The notes: generated by a model not told the origin, from the letters alone. 37,727 nt of DNA from Sulfobacillus acidophilus (GCA_003023745.1 PXYV01000034.1:1-37727); one strand, 5' to 3'; shown: positions 1-8,991, counted from the stretch's first letter. Numbers and translations: made by a program.

Positions 1-195
1 TAGGAATGGATTCTCGGCGATTTGTTCAGATCCCGTCCGGATAGCCGAAGGTCTCATCACTCACGGCACTCTTACTAAGGGTGCGAAAGGTGAGTCCATG
101 AGTTCTGCAAGTCTTACGCAGTCGTCGGATAGGGTTGTCGGCTCCACCTCAGAGATCACCGTGACAGCGACTCAGACATCGCCCTTAGGCTAGAC
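1..195. other. Left-edge segment, no assured gene; strong imperfect hairpin
   Basis: The stretch can fold into a long hairpin between about 52 and 112: outer arms CTCAT/ATGAG, middle arms CTCAC/GTGAG and an inner seven-pair stem GCACTCT/AGGGTGC. A second small hairpin, CTGC/GCAG, follows at about 106-122. I could not match this to any riboswitch class I know. On the minus strand a 32-codon frame (159 to 61) is followed directly by an in-frame GTG-ATG at 60-55 that stays open to the window edge for 19 codons. This could be the start of a gene running off the left side, but no clear ribosome binding site supports it. Confidence 0.25.
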
Positions 196-501
196 TTAGT
201 CGCGAAAGAATTCCCATAGCTGCGGCATGGCGGCGACTCCTTCCAAATCACGGCGACGCTCGTCCACCATGTGAATGAAGGCCAAACGACTCGCCTCTTC
301 AGCAGTGATGCCATGCTCGGAACGCTTCAGGTGCCCGGTTTTTACCAGATACTCGATCCACCCTAAAATACTGTCTCGATGTTCGTGGGCATCGACCCCG
401 GCGCTTTCCGCCGTTTTTTGAACCAGTGTTTCTTCTGCAATCCCGTGTTCGTGTTGTAAAATCTGCTGAATAAAATGATGCTTGATAGTCTTCTGATCCA
501 G
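196..501 (-). CDS. Small helical protein of unknown function, apparent CTG start
   Basis: A 101-residue frame with coding character: mostly amphipathic helices, rich in Glu, His, Gln and Lys, ending in PQLWEFFRD. The layout (helix, short turn, helix, then a GHLKRSEHGIT wing-like turn) would suit a small winged-helix or helical-bundle protein, but I recognise no family. No ATG, GTG or TTG lies in frame before residue 70, and an in-frame TAG sits 15 bases upstream of the apparent start. A GGGGAG site (plus-strand CTCCCC, 511-516) is followed after nine bases by CTG, the most economical start. Ordinary start-codon searches would miss this gene and report the out-of-frame GTG at about 511. A TATAAT-like -10 on the same strand lies at 641-636. 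Function unknown; the CTG start is an inference. Confidence 0.5.
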   Translation of the reverse strand: MDQKTIKHHFIQQILQHEHGIAEETLVQKTAESAGVDAHEHRDSILGWIEYLVKTGHLKRSEHGITAEEASRLAFIHMVDERRRDLEGVAAMPQLWEFFRD

Positions 502-895
502 TTGAAAACACTCCCCTATCCCATTTTTACGGTCCTGATGGTAGAATACTGAATTTTGCCATGGAAATCACGCATTGTTGATGGAAGGGCCGGTTGTTGA
601 AATAGTCGAGCCTGGCTATCCATTAAATTCCATGCATTATACAATAGCGTCAGGATAGACGGAATTGGGCTAGTCTGCCAACTGGAAGGACGACGCCGTG
701 TCTATTTCGCGGCAAGTGCATCCATCTCAACGATTGAGTGCTGACAAGGCGCTGTCCGTTGGCGTGGCGTTCACCAATGTGGGCTGTTCGGTCAAATTGG
801 CGTGAATAGGGCATCCGACCGTGACGAGCGCCGATGGGATGCCTAACCAATGCTATCATGGGTTTGACAGCTTGACCGGGAATGGAGGGATGCAA
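502..895. other. Divergent intergenic region
   Basis: About 390 bases lie between the small minus-strand gene and the plus-strand channel gene. A perfect TATAAT reads on the minus strand at 641-636, without a good -35 at the usual distance; it may serve the small gene. Near the channel gene a TATCAT-like hexamer at about 854-859 lies 37 bases before the start. No convincing gene is seen inside. Confidence 0.3.
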
Positions 896-1849
896 ATGAC
901 GTTTCTTGTCGGCGTTTTGTGGAAGAAATTGAAGGGGCGCCCAAGTCTCCATCTATTGTGGTTATCGGCCTTGGCGGTCGTACTCGGTGCTTTGGCGTTT
1001 GCTATCACGCAAAAAGTTAGCGTGTTTACAGGTTTTTATTGGGCTGTGACCACGGCTGCGACGGTCGGATATGGCGATGTGACCCCGCACAATACCGTGG
1101 GGCGGATTGTCGCGATGGGAGTCATGCTGACTGCGATTCCATTGTTGGGTGCGGTGTTTGCCACATGGTCGGCGGGACTCGCGTCCGCACGAGTCAGGAG
1201 GTTATTAGGAATGGATCATCACACCGAATTGAAAAACCATTTGGCCATTTACGGCTATAATGCCACTGTGGCCCATATGTTGGGGGATCTGGCCGCCGGC
1301 GACCAAGCGGTTTTGCTGGTGGCGGATGTCGACCCCGCCACCATTCCGGCACGCGTCCATCTCTATGCCGGTGATCCAACAAAAACCGAGGTGGTAGAGC
1401 AGTCACGGCCGGATCGAGCCAGTCGCGCGCTGTTAGCCGGCGAGACTGACGCCGCCGTCTTAATGACCGCAGTTCTTGTGAATCACTATGCGCCTCAATT
1501 GCCGCGAACGGCGCTGGTTCAGTCACCTAAAGTGGCAGCAGCTCTTGAGGATTTGGGGGTGGAACACTGCATCGCGACGGACGACCTGGTCGGCCATGCG
1601 TTGGCTAAAAGTTTGGAGACACCGCATGCGGCCGATCTGCTGCTCGGCATCATTGGCAACGACCGGTATCAACTGCGCGAAAAACCGGTCAACACGGATT
1701 GGATTGGGCGCACCCTAAGTCAGGTACGCCAAACATATCAAGGCGTGTTGCTGGGGCTTTTGCATGAAAAGCGTGTGGTTATGGGGGTCGAGCAAGATCC
1801 GATCGTCCAGGCCGACGACCGGGTGTTTGTGCTCGAGGCGGAGCAATAA
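896..1849 (+). CDS. Two-helix potassium channel with TrkA-N/RCK domain
   Basis: This is an integral membrane potassium channel subunit of the MthK/Kch type. Two hydrophobic segments (about residues 20-38 and 68-90) flank a pore loop with the selectivity filter TVGYGD near residue 57. The remaining 220 residues form a cytoplasmic RCK region: a Rossmann-like TrkA-N part beginning HLAIYGYNATV and a TrkA-C part ending DRVFVLEAEQ. The nucleotide-binding loop is GYNATV rather than the usual GxGxxG, so ligand preference may differ. The family forms tetramers and gates K+ flow by ligand binding to RCK. The start at ATG 896 is chosen because GGAGGG lies six bases before it; ATG 890 abuts that site and an upstream in-frame GTG at 821 has none. 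It converges with the next gene, leaving an 8-base gap. Confidence 0.85.
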   Translation: MTFLVGVLWKKLKGRPSLHLLWLSALAVVLGALAFAITQKVSVFTGFYWAVTTAATVGYGDVTPHNTVGRIVAMGVMLTAIPLLGAVFATWSAGLASARVRRLLGMDHHTELKNHLAIYGYNATVAHMLGDLAAGDQAVLLVADVDPATIPARVHLYAGDPTKTEVVEQSRPDRASRALLAGETDAAVLMTAVLVNHYAPQLPRTALVQSPKVAAALEDLGVEHCIATDDLVGHALAKSLETPHAADLLLGIIGNDRYQLREKPVNTDWIGRTLSQVRQTYQGVLLGLLHEKRVVMGVEQDPIVQADDRVFVLEAEQ

Positions 1850-1857
1850 CACAGGCG

Positions 1858-2256
1858 TCAGTACCGGCCGACTACCTCAACCCAAATGCGGCGCTGGCGC
1901 GGTCCATCAAACTCGCACGCGAATATCCCTTGCCACGTGCCTAAACAGATTTGTCCGTCGCGCACGATTAGCGACAAAGAGGGGCCCACTAGGCTCACTT
2001 TGATATGGCTGTCGGAATTGTTTTCCCGATGCCGAAATGTGGATTTTTGAGGCACGAGGTCTTTCAGGTGCCCGATGAGGTCGCGGGCGACGTCAGCATC
2101 GACGTGTTCGTTAGCCGTGATGGCAAGCGTGGTATGTGGTGACTGAACGACGACGATGCCCTCACGAACGCGCGACTGCGAAACGGCAGACTGCACCAAT
2201 GACGTGATCTCTTGCAGTTCGTCGCGTTGTTGGGTTTGAATGATAAATTCCATCAT
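1858..2256 (-). CDS. YjbQ/UPF0047 family protein
   Basis: A 132-residue single-domain protein of the YjbQ (UPF0047) family, full length for the group. Family signatures are all present: HTTLAITANE near residue 41, RHRENNSDSHIKVSLVGPS in the middle, and GTWQGIFACEFDGPRQR near the end. The conserved histidines and the HTT/NE pair are intact. The family forms small beta-rich trimers in the cytoplasm; some members have been reported to complement thiamine-phosphate synthase deficiency, but the physiological reaction is not settled. The start is the first of two adjacent ATG codons. It has its own transcription unit, convergent with the channel gene. Confidence 0.88.
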   Translation of the reverse strand: MMEFIIQTQQRDELQEITSLVQSAVSQSRVREGIVVVQSPHTTLAITANEHVDADVARDLIGHLKDLVPQKSTFRHRENNSDSHIKVSLVGPSLSLIVRDGQICLGTWQGIFACEFDGPRQRRIWVEVVGRY

Positions 2257-2664
2257 ACGCTGTCGGGCCTGCCTTTCTAACTGGGGATATTAATGTCAAA
2301 TTCCCAAATACCAGTATGCACCTTTGTCAATGCCTGTTGCCTATTAGACTGACCAGAGCGTGATGCACGCTCGTATGGACCCTTGTCCGCAAGGTACGGT
2401 CGCTATCGCAAGAGTGGTTCGTGGTTTCCTGTCTTGGGCCTTCCTTCCCATAAATCGTGCTTCGATTGTGTTGGCTCACCAATCTCAGTATCTTTCGCGA
2501 CGGTCCCAGGAACGGGTTAGATAGGCGGCTATATGCCAGAACCATGCAACTGATGTGCCAATACCTGCCGCCGACGGCGTTAAATCGACTATTCACTCCT
2601 CTCCAATTGCGAATTTGCCGTCCGATGCCCACAATATCATGAAAACTTCTGGGGGGGAGCCAGT
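2257..2664. other. Intergenic region upstream of transhydrogenase operon
   Basis: About 400 bases separate the divergent YjbQ and pntAA starts. At 2356-2372 there is a perfect seven-pair hairpin, GAGCGTG/CACGCTC with an ATG loop, of unknown role. Two TTGACA hexamers occur on the minus strand near 2329 and 2295, but neither has a clear -10 partner at 16-18 bases. A ribosome binding site of seven G plus AG closes the region at 2651-2659. No credible gene inside. Confidence 0.4.
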
Positions 2665-3840
2665 CTGAACATCGCGGTATTGCGAGAAGCCGAAGATCAT
2701 CCGATGGTGTCGGTTACGCCGGACGGCGTGCGGAGGCTGATCGCGGCGGGGCACCAGGTGAGTGTGCAAATGCATGCAGGACGCGCGGCTGGTTGGTCAG
2801 ATGATGAATATCGAGCCGTGCAAGCCACGGTGACGTCCGAGGTGTCGGATATGATGCAGACAGCGGATATCGTTGTGACAGTTGATGGCGAAGGCGAATT
2901 GGCGCGGTGGAGCTGGGCCCGGCCGGGCACCGTGGTCGTTGGCATGCTGAAACCATATACAGCCCCACTCGAATTCTTTCAGACTTTGGCCGGAGCTAAA
3001 TTATCGGCCATGAGTTTGGATTCATTGCCTCGCATCAGTCGCGCCCAAAGCATGGATGTTTTGTCCTCCCTGAGCACGGTCACAGGCTATCGCGCTGTGA
3101 TTGTGGCGGCCGAGCGCCTGAAACGATTTTTCCCGCTGCTGATGACTGCGGCTGGAACCATTGCGCCCGCTCGCGTGCTGGTTTTAGGGGCAGGCGTAGC
3201 GGGCCTCCAAGCGATTGCCACGGCGCATCGGCTTGGTGCTGTGGTGGAAGCGTTTGACACGCGACCTGAAGTGCGCGAGCAGGTGGAAAGTCTCGGAGCG
3301 ACCTTTTTAACCCTTGATGTTACGAGCGGGCGCACAGCCGATGGTTACGCGGCCGAATTGGTAGAAGATGCTCACCGGCGCGAGACAACAGGGCTTTTGG
3401 ACCCGGTGGCGCGAGCAGATGTCATTATTACCGCAGCGCAGATTCCCGGTCAACGCGCGCCCATCCTCATTACAAAATCCATGCTGCAACACATGAAGCC
3501 GGGGTCGGTGGTTGTCGACCTTGCGGCGGATTCGGGTGGCAATACCGAGGTGACACAGGCCGATGCGGAGGTGGATTATCACGGCGTGCGCATCATTGGA
3601 GCTGTAAACTTGGCTTGGCAACTGGCGCAAGACGCGAGTCAATTGTTCTCGCGGAATGTGACTGCCTTTATAGGGTACTTAAGCGGTCTTTTGGTGCGAT
3701 GGGATATACATCACCGATTGGATATGCCCGCAGATGATCTGGTAGCGCGCACGCTAATTGTACAGGATGGCATCGTGTTGCACCCTGCGGTGCAACAACG
3801 CTTGGACCAAGGAGGGGAATATGGTGTCCTTTCTAGCTGA
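2665..3840 (+). CDS. pntAA: NAD(P) transhydrogenase subunit alpha part 1 (PntAA), CTG start
   Basis: This is the soluble NAD(H)-binding domain I of proton-translocating transhydrogenase, which transfers hydride between NAD(H) and NADP(H) coupled to proton movement. The Rossmann motif GAGVAGLQA is followed by the acidic residue of AFDTRPEV; the upstream signature SRAQSMDVLSS and the substrate loop of the alanine-dehydrogenase/PntA fold are present. Length is about 391 residues, normal for the split alpha subunit. The start is notable. The family N-terminus reads M-K-I-A-V-L/P-K-E, which aligns only if translation begins at CTG 2665 (LNIAVLREAE). A GGGGGGAG ribosome binding site ends five bases before it. 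The first ordinary start, TTG 2680, would remove the first beta strand. The stop overlaps the next gene by 20 bases. Confidence 0.9.
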   Translation: MNIAVLREAEDHPMVSVTPDGVRRLIAAGHQVSVQMHAGRAAGWSDDEYRAVQATVTSEVSDMMQTADIVVTVDGEGELARWSWARPGTVVVGMLKPYTAPLEFFQTLAGAKLSAMSLDSLPRISRAQSMDVLSSLSTVTGYRAVIVAAERLKRFFPLLMTAAGTIAPARVLVLGAGVAGLQAIATAHRLGAVVEAFDTRPEVREQVESLGATFLTLDVTSGRTADGYAAELVEDAHRRETTGLLDPVARADVIITAAQIPGQRAPILITKSMLQHMKPGSVVVDLAADSGGNTEVTQADAEVDYHGVRIIGAVNLAWQLAQDASQLFSRNVTAFIGYLSGLLVRWDIHHRLDMPADDLVARTLIVQDGIVLHPAVQQRLDQGGEYGVLSS

Positions 3841-4117
3841 GGCATATATTTTCGTATTAGCGGTCTTGGCCGGCTTCCAGGTGATTTCGAAGGTCCCTTC
3901 GATTTTGCATACACCTTTGATGTCTGCTACCAATGCGATTCACGGCATTATTCTGGTGGGAGCGCTCTTGGTCGTATTTTCGGCGCACAATTCTGGCGTG
4001 TTTTGGACTGCTTTAGGTGCCGTGTTGTTCGCGACGATGAATTTGGTTGGAGGATTCGTGGTGACCGACCGCATTTTGGGTCTATTTCGCACAGATGGTG
4101 GAGGGCGCAGTGAATGA
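3821..4117 (+). CDS. pntAB: NAD(P) transhydrogenase subunit alpha part 2 (PntAB)
   Basis: A 98-residue membrane subunit of transhydrogenase with three hydrophobic segments. It carries the family pattern GFQVISKVPSILHTPLMSATNAIHGI, in which the HTPLMS(A/G)TNAI core is diagnostic. This subunit contributes helices to the proton-conducting domain II. The ATG at 3821 is chosen because GGAGGGG ends four bases before it and the protein then begins at the family position; longer in-frame extensions lie inside pntAA. Its start overlaps the pntAA end and its stop overlaps the pntB start by four bases (ATGA), so the three genes are translationally coupled. Confidence 0.93.
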   Translation: MVSFLAEAYIFVLAVLAGFQVISKVPSILHTPLMSATNAIHGIILVGALLVVFSAHNSGVFWTALGAVLFATMNLVGGFVVTDRILGLFRTDGGGRSE

Positions 4118-5478
4118 ATGGGTCAGCGCTGGAACAAGGGTTCTATATGGTGGCCGCCACGCTCTTTGTGTTGGGCGTTCGACTCATGGGTTCTCCGGCA
4201 CGGGCTAGGATGGGGAACTGGTTTTTAGCGGTAGGCATGGTGTTGGCGTTGGGGATTACCGTGGTTTTTGTGCCGCATTTTGACCATATGCTGGTGGTCC
4301 TCGGCGTGATGGGACTCGGGGTGGTGGCGGGTGTGTGGTCCGGGCGCCGGGTACGGATGACGGCGATGCCGCAGATGGTGGCGTTGTTCAACGGACTGGG
4401 CGGAGGGGCTGCGGCGCTGGTCGCGGCGGGAAGTCTGCCCAGTGTGTCTCATCTGACTCAGTGGCCAGCCCTGCTCACCATGGTCTTGGGGTCTTTAAGT
4501 TTTGGCGGCAGTGCCGTCGCGTTTATGAAGCTGCAAGAGTGGATTTCGGGCCGCAAATATGGCGGGTTGTGGCGTGGTGCCGGACTAGCCTTCTTAACAT
4601 TGGCGGTTCTGTGGTGCTTGTACGCAGGGGTACAGGCGCGATTGGACCTTATGGCGGGTGTGACGGCAATGGGTGGGGCGGCATTAGCCGGCGCGCTCTT
4701 GGCGTGGCCCATCGGAGGAGCCGACATGCCGGTGGTGATCTCTTTGCTAAATGCCTTGACAGGGCTTTCCGCGGCTGCCACCGGGTTTGTGCTGCAAAAC
4801 CCGCTTTTGATTATTGCTGGAACACTGGTGGGGGCATCGGGAACAATTTTAACGCAGCAAATGAGCCGCGCCATGCATCGATCGTTGCGATCCGTCATCT
4901 GGGGCTCTCACGTTGGACAAACGGCTATGTCAACCGTGCCGGAGGCGGTGCACCCCATTACGGCGGATGATGTAGCCATGATGTTGCGTTATGCGCGTAA
5001 GGTGATTATTGTTCCGGGGTACGGACTGGCGGTCGCGCGTGCGCAACTGGAAGTAAAACAAGTGAGTGATTTGTTAGAGGGTTTTGGCGTGGAGGTGTTG
5101 TTTGGCATACATCCCGTGGCTGGACGGATGCCGGGCCATATGAACGTGCTGATGGCGGAGGCCAATGTGTCGTATGATCGATTGTGGGAAATGGAACGGA
5201 TAAACCCACGTTTTCGCGAGACCGATGTCGTTCTGGTTATTGGCGCCAACGATGTCACGAATCCTGCCGCCCGCACCGCAGCGGGGAGCCCCTTGTACGG
5301 CATGCCCATCCTAAACGTAGATCAAGCCGGAACTGTGATCGTGCTGAAGCGCTCGATGGGGCGGGGATTCGCGGGCGTGGATAATCCGCTCTACCAGGAT
5401 CCGAAGACGCGCATGTTGTTTGGTGACGCCAAGAACTCGTTGGCAACGCTGGTGCGTGAATTGGAAGGAATTGCTTAA
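4114..5478 (+). CDS. pntB: NAD(P) transhydrogenase subunit beta (PntB)
   Basis: The 454-residue beta subunit has about nine membrane helices over residues 1-270 followed by the NADP(H)-binding domain III. Diagnostic strings are MSRAMHRSLRSVIWG at the end of the membrane part, VIIVPGYGLAVARAQ (the NADP-binding loop), HPVAGRMPGHMNVLMAEA, VLVIGANDVTNPAA and KRSMGRGFAGVDNPL. Length and motif order match functional PntB. With PntAA and PntAB it forms the membrane complex that usually makes NADPH at the expense of the proton gradient, a sensible NADPH source for an organism living with a large external proton gradient (that last point is inference). No obvious terminator hairpin follows. Confidence 0.95.
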   Translation: MNGSALEQGFYMVAATLFVLGVRLMGSPARARMGNWFLAVGMVLALGITVVFVPHFDHMLVVLGVMGLGVVAGVWSGRRVRMTAMPQMVALFNGLGGGAAALVAAGSLPSVSHLTQWPALLTMVLGSLSFGGSAVAFMKLQEWISGRKYGGLWRGAGLAFLTLAVLWCLYAGVQARLDLMAGVTAMGGAALAGALLAWPIGGADMPVVISLLNALTGLSAAATGFVLQNPLLIIAGTLVGASGTILTQQMSRAMHRSLRSVIWGSHVGQTAMSTVPEAVHPITADDVAMMLRYARKVIIVPGYGLAVARAQLEVKQVSDLLEGFGVEVLFGIHPVAGRMPGHMNVLMAEANVSYDRLWEMERINPRFRETDVVLVIGANDVTNPAARTAAGSPLYGMPILNVDQAGTVIVLKRSMGRGFAGVDNPLYQDPKTRMLFGDAKNSLATLVRELEGIA

Positions 5479-5611
5479 GGCCACTAAGTTCATGCAAAAG
5501 ATTGTGCACATAGGGATTAAAACCTCGTAGTAATGCGACCTACGACCAGTCAAAATGGGACGGTTACTGGCGCTAGGCTAAGTCTTTTCTTGGGTATCGA
5601 AGGTGGAACTT

Positions 5612-5882
5612 ATGGTGAAAGATCCCGAAACCGCTCAAACGCCAGGAATTTTACCGCTCTTTCTCCTGGGATTTTGTGCGTTTTGCCTGATCCCCAATGG
5701 ACACCATGCCGGCTTGGCTTCACGACTTTGACCATATACTATCGGCCAATGTATCGTCGCTGCAGTCCGGGCTTTGGTAAGAGGCGTTCCGTTACGGTCT
5801 AGCGGCGATAGACGGAGTTCTGCACGGTTGGTATTTTGTTAGTCTTTATTTCTTGGGTAGTGAGGCTGTGCCGAAATATTGA
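5612..5882 (+). pseudogene. Possible decayed N-terminus of a membrane transporter
   Basis: A GAAGGTGG site precedes ATG 5612. The frame begins MVKDPETAQTPGILPLFLLG and goes on with a hydrophobic first helix (about residues 14-27). It stops after 39 codons. Shifting by one base near 5690 gives a continuation, PMDTMPAWLHDFDHILSANV then SSLQSGLW, followed by a TAG/TAA-broken but still membrane-like stretch to 5882 (AAIDGVLHGWYFVSLYFLG). This arrangement of helix 1, an amphipathic loop, SxxQxGL and a second helix resembles the start of MFS transporters. At least one frameshift and two stops make a working gene unlikely. The call rests on pattern only. Confidence 0.28.
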
Positions 5883-6390
5883 ATGGTGCCTTACGGTGGG
5901 CCAGGTGTCGCCAACGCTGCAGTGGGGGCCAATAGACGCTGGTCATTTTCGTGCGTTGCATGGAGAGTGGGATTGACAGGGTGTCCCGCTTAAGTCAGCT
6001 CTTGGTACGTTGCAGGTCCGATTCCATGGGGCTTAACCGCATCCGTGCTGACCGACTTTCTCCTATGGTTCATAGCATGCGCATGCGTTTTCAGAAGAAA
6101 TTTGTAAAATGTGGATGCTTTCGGCTACGTAAAAACGCTTGCATTTTTGCCGGTGCTAGATTGTTTCGGGAACCATTATGCTGAGTTTACTGTGGGACAA
6201 TCTTGTTGCGGTGTAACAACGCCCTGTAAAGGGGCGGGTAGGCATTTTAGGTATCACTAAGGCACGCTAGTATGCTGCCCCTAGCGCCCAAACCGTGAGA
6301 ACTGGACAGAATCGGTACAGTGTGGCATTGTCGGGAAAAGACTTTAAGACCACACGTTTGGTCCAATGTTTCTAGGTGGTGAGAGATGTT
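5883..6390. other. Long leader/intergenic region before ppc
   Basis: About 500 bases without a convincing gene. A small GC-rich hairpin, CGCCC/GGGCG, lies near 6220-6236. A GGTGGTGAG ribosome binding site at 6375-6383 serves ppc. I found no clear -35/-10 pair. The left part may be further decayed sequence from the remnant gene upstream. Confidence 0.3.
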
Positions 6391-8991
6391 ATGGGGATAA
6401 CGAAAGGGCACAGCGACCCCTGGCGCCCTCGGGTGCAACTGTTATGGTCTTTGTTAGATCAAGTGGTGGAAGAAGAGGAAGGCGCGCCTATTGTCGTTTT
6501 GGCCAATGCCGCGATTGAATGGGGCAAGAATGGGCGGTTAGGTATTGATGGCGCTTTTCCTGAGGTCGAGGAAGCAGCGGTCGGACCTCTGATCCGGTTG
6601 CTGGCGGAGCGGATGCGGATGCAAAACCTGGCCGAGGATTTGGGGCGGGTAGAACTGGTCAGGATGCGCCGCGGCAATTCTTCCAATCCGCTCCGTGGTT
6701 CGATTGACGCGTTGGCGCGGCGGTTGGACGTCCAGGCGCCACCTGCAGGCGACGCACACCTCGAAGGCCATTTAGTGTTGACGCTTCATCCGACGGAGAG
6801 TACGCGGCGGACCATCTTACAGCATGTACGGCGGCTGAGTGAGGTGATGGAAGGTCGACGCGATTGGAATGACCACGCTCATGAATCGTATGAAGCGAGC
6901 ATCCGCGAAAACTTAAGGGCGCTTTGGCGTACGTCAGCACAGCGCGCTATTCGTCCAACTGTGCGCGATGAGGTGGAGTTGGGAATCTTTTATGTGGCGG
7001 GCTCACTCTTTGACACGTTGCCGGATGTGCAAAATGCGGTGAATCGGGCGTTACGAACGCGGTCGGAGGCGCGCATCACCTGGCAGGTGGATTCGTGGAT
7101 TGGCGGAGATCGCGACGGCCATCCCTTTGTCGATGCTGAGGTGACGGGCTTCGCACTGAGTCGCCAGCGGGAAACGGCGTTGTCGTTGTATCGCCAGCCA
7201 CTGCGACAATTGGAGCAGGTGTTGTCTGCGACCTCGCAGGTCCTATCGGAGGCTGACCGGTGTTGGCATTGGATTGAAAATATGCGGTCGGCGTTTCCTG
7301 AAATCGCCGATGACTTAAAGGCACGGTACGCGGATGAACCGTTGCGGCAGATGGCGGCGTTAATGGGCGCTAAACTTGATGCCACTATCCAAGATGAGCG
7401 CCGGGGGTACGCCAATGCCCATGCGTTTATGCAAGACGCCCGTCAGTTAGGGATGTTTTGGGATCCTAATCCGGCGCACTGGCCCGCCGATTTAACGCGG
7501 TTGATAACACAAATTGAGACATTTGGGTTTCACTTGGCAACATTAGATTTGCGTCAACATAGTCGCATTCATGAAGAGGCTATCAGTGAAATTGTTGGCC
7601 CTAACTATCAGGACTTAACCGAGGATGAGAAGATCGCGGCGTTGATCGACCTCTGGGCGGCTCCGTTACCGTGGTTGCCGACAACGCCGACGACACAAGA
7701 CTTGCAAGCCACACTGCAAGTTGTCGCAGATTTTCGACGTCGCTTCGGCTCGGGCTCAGTGCAGCGATTCCTTGTCAGCATGGCGCATGCGGCCAGCGAC
7801 ATTCTGGAAGTGATGGCCCTGGTGCGAGTGGTTGACCCGGAGCTCGATCTCGAAGTGGTTCCGGTTATCGAAACATTGGATGATCTGGTGCAGGCGACCA
7901 ACGTCCTCGAACGCCTATATCGGGTGCCTTTTTGGCGTGATCATGTGGCTCGCCATTACAATCGGCAAGAAGTAATGTTGGGATACTCGGACAGTACCAA
8001 AGATGCGGGCGTGTTTGGCGCCTCCTGGGCGATTTACCAGGCCCAGCGGCATCTTTTGCAGTGGGGCGAGGACCATCATATTCAGTTGGCATTCTTTCAC
8101 GGTCGCGGCGGTGCCCTGGGACGGGGGGGCGGCCCCACCTCGCTGGCCATTTTGGCACAGCCCCCCGGGTCGCTGATAGGGCCGTTTCGCATTACGCAGC
8201 AAGGCGAAGTGTTGTCACAAAAGTTGTTGCTGCCCGAGGTGGCGTTTCGCAGTTTGGAATTAATGTTGACGGCGCATGTCGAGGCGGGTCTATACCAAGG
8301 GCAGGTGCTGCCTCAAGATATCGCCGAATTGATGGATAATGCGGCGGCTGAGGCCGTTCGGAGATACCGGACATTAATCCAAGCGCCGGGGTTTTGGGAG
8401 TATTTTTTGGCGGTAACTCCTATTCGTGAAATGACCGCGCTTAATTGGGGCTCGCGACCGTCATGGCGCGAACAGTTTCGGTTTGAGGACTTGCGCGCTA
8501 TTCCCTGGGTCTTTTCTTGGACCCAAAACCGAATGGGAATACCGGCCTGGTATGGAGCCGGGACTGGCCTTCGCTATTTGCTTGAGCGGCTAGGCGTAGA
8601 CGGGGCGAGACATTTGGCGCAGTCGTGGCCGTATTTCTCGACATTGGTGCATAACCTGGAGTTAGCGCTGGTCAAGACCGATCTTCATGCTGCTCGAGAA
8701 TACCAGGAACTCGCGGAAACAGAGCTAGTTCAAACATTTTGGCCGCAAATTCAACAAGAATATCATTTATTGCAAGATAGCCTCACTGCTATCAACTCAA
8801 GCCAAGAGCTTTTAGCTGGGCAACCGCGGTTAGCACGGGCCATTGCTTGGCGAAATCCGCAAGTTGACGCGCTGAACCATTTGCAAGTGCAGTTGCTCAA
8901 GCGTAGACGCGCCAGTGGGGATGACGCATTGTTGCCGCTAATGGCGATGACCATGGAAGGCATTGCATTAGGAGTGCGCAACAGCGGGTGA
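6391..8991 (+). CDS. ppc: Phosphoenolpyruvate carboxylase
   Basis: This cytoplasmic enzyme carboxylates phosphoenolpyruvate with bicarbonate to oxaloacetate, refilling the TCA cycle. All active-site signatures are visible: TLHPTES near residue 131 (catalytic His), GGDRDGHP near 238, GYSDSTKDAGVFGASW near 530 (catalytic Lys), the mobile glycine loop FHGRGGALGRGGGP near 568, and GSRPSWREQFRFEDLRAIPW near 687. The C-terminus is RNSG where most family members end RNTG, a conservative change at a residue group that closes the active site. At 866 residues it is slightly shorter than the 880-930 usual. ATG 6391 is preferred over GTG 6376 because GGTGGTGAG precedes it at good distance. It is a single-gene unit. 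Confidence 0.96.
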   Translation: MGITKGHSDPWRPRVQLLWSLLDQVVEEEEGAPIVVLANAAIEWGKNGRLGIDGAFPEVEEAAVGPLIRLLAERMRMQNLAEDLGRVELVRMRRGNSSNPLRGSIDALARRLDVQAPPAGDAHLEGHLVLTLHPTESTRRTILQHVRRLSEVMEGRRDWNDHAHESYEASIRENLRALWRTSAQRAIRPTVRDEVELGIFYVAGSLFDTLPDVQNAVNRALRTRSEARITWQVDSWIGGDRDGHPFVDAEVTGFALSRQRETALSLYRQPLRQLEQVLSATSQVLSEADRCWHWIENMRSAFPEIADDLKARYADEPLRQMAALMGAKLDATIQDERRGYANAHAFMQDARQLGMFWDPNPAHWPADLTRLITQIETFGFHLATLDLRQHSRIHEEAISEIVGPNYQDLTEDEKIAALIDLWAAPLPWLPTTPTTQDLQATLQVVADFRRRFGSGSVQRFLVSMAHAASDILEVMALVRVVDPELDLEVVPVIETLDDLVQATNVLERLYRVPFWRDHVARHYNRQEVMLGYSDSTKDAGVFGASWAIYQAQRHLLQWGEDHHIQLAFFHGRGGALGRGGGPTSLAILAQPPGSLIGPFRITQQGEVLSQKLLLPEVAFRSLELMLTAHVEAGLYQGQVLPQDIAELMDNAAAEAVRRYRTLIQAPGFWEYFLAVTPIREMTALNWGSRPSWREQFRFEDLRAIPWVFSWTQNRMGIPAWYGAGTGLRYLLERLGVDGARHLAQSWPYFSTLVHNLELALVKTDLHAAREYQELAETELVQTFWPQIQQEYHLLQDSLTAINSSQELLAGQPRLARAIAWRNPQVDALNHLQVQLLKRRRASGDDALLPLMAMTMEGIALGVRNSG

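Noticed and set aside
52..185. Possible riboswitch at the left edge because of the long hairpin and the GCCGAAG string
   Set aside because: The lysine, cobalamin, c-di-AMP, SAM and other class cores I know were not matched, and no downstream gene is placed to be controlled.
2327..2632. Frames on both strands between YjbQ and pntAA
   Set aside because: No ribosome binding sites, random composition, and they lie in the shared upstream region of two divergent genes.
5950..6035. tRNA-like stretch with a GGTCCGATTCC segment resembling a T-loop
   Set aside because: No pairing acceptor arm, T-stem or anticodon arm could be built around it.
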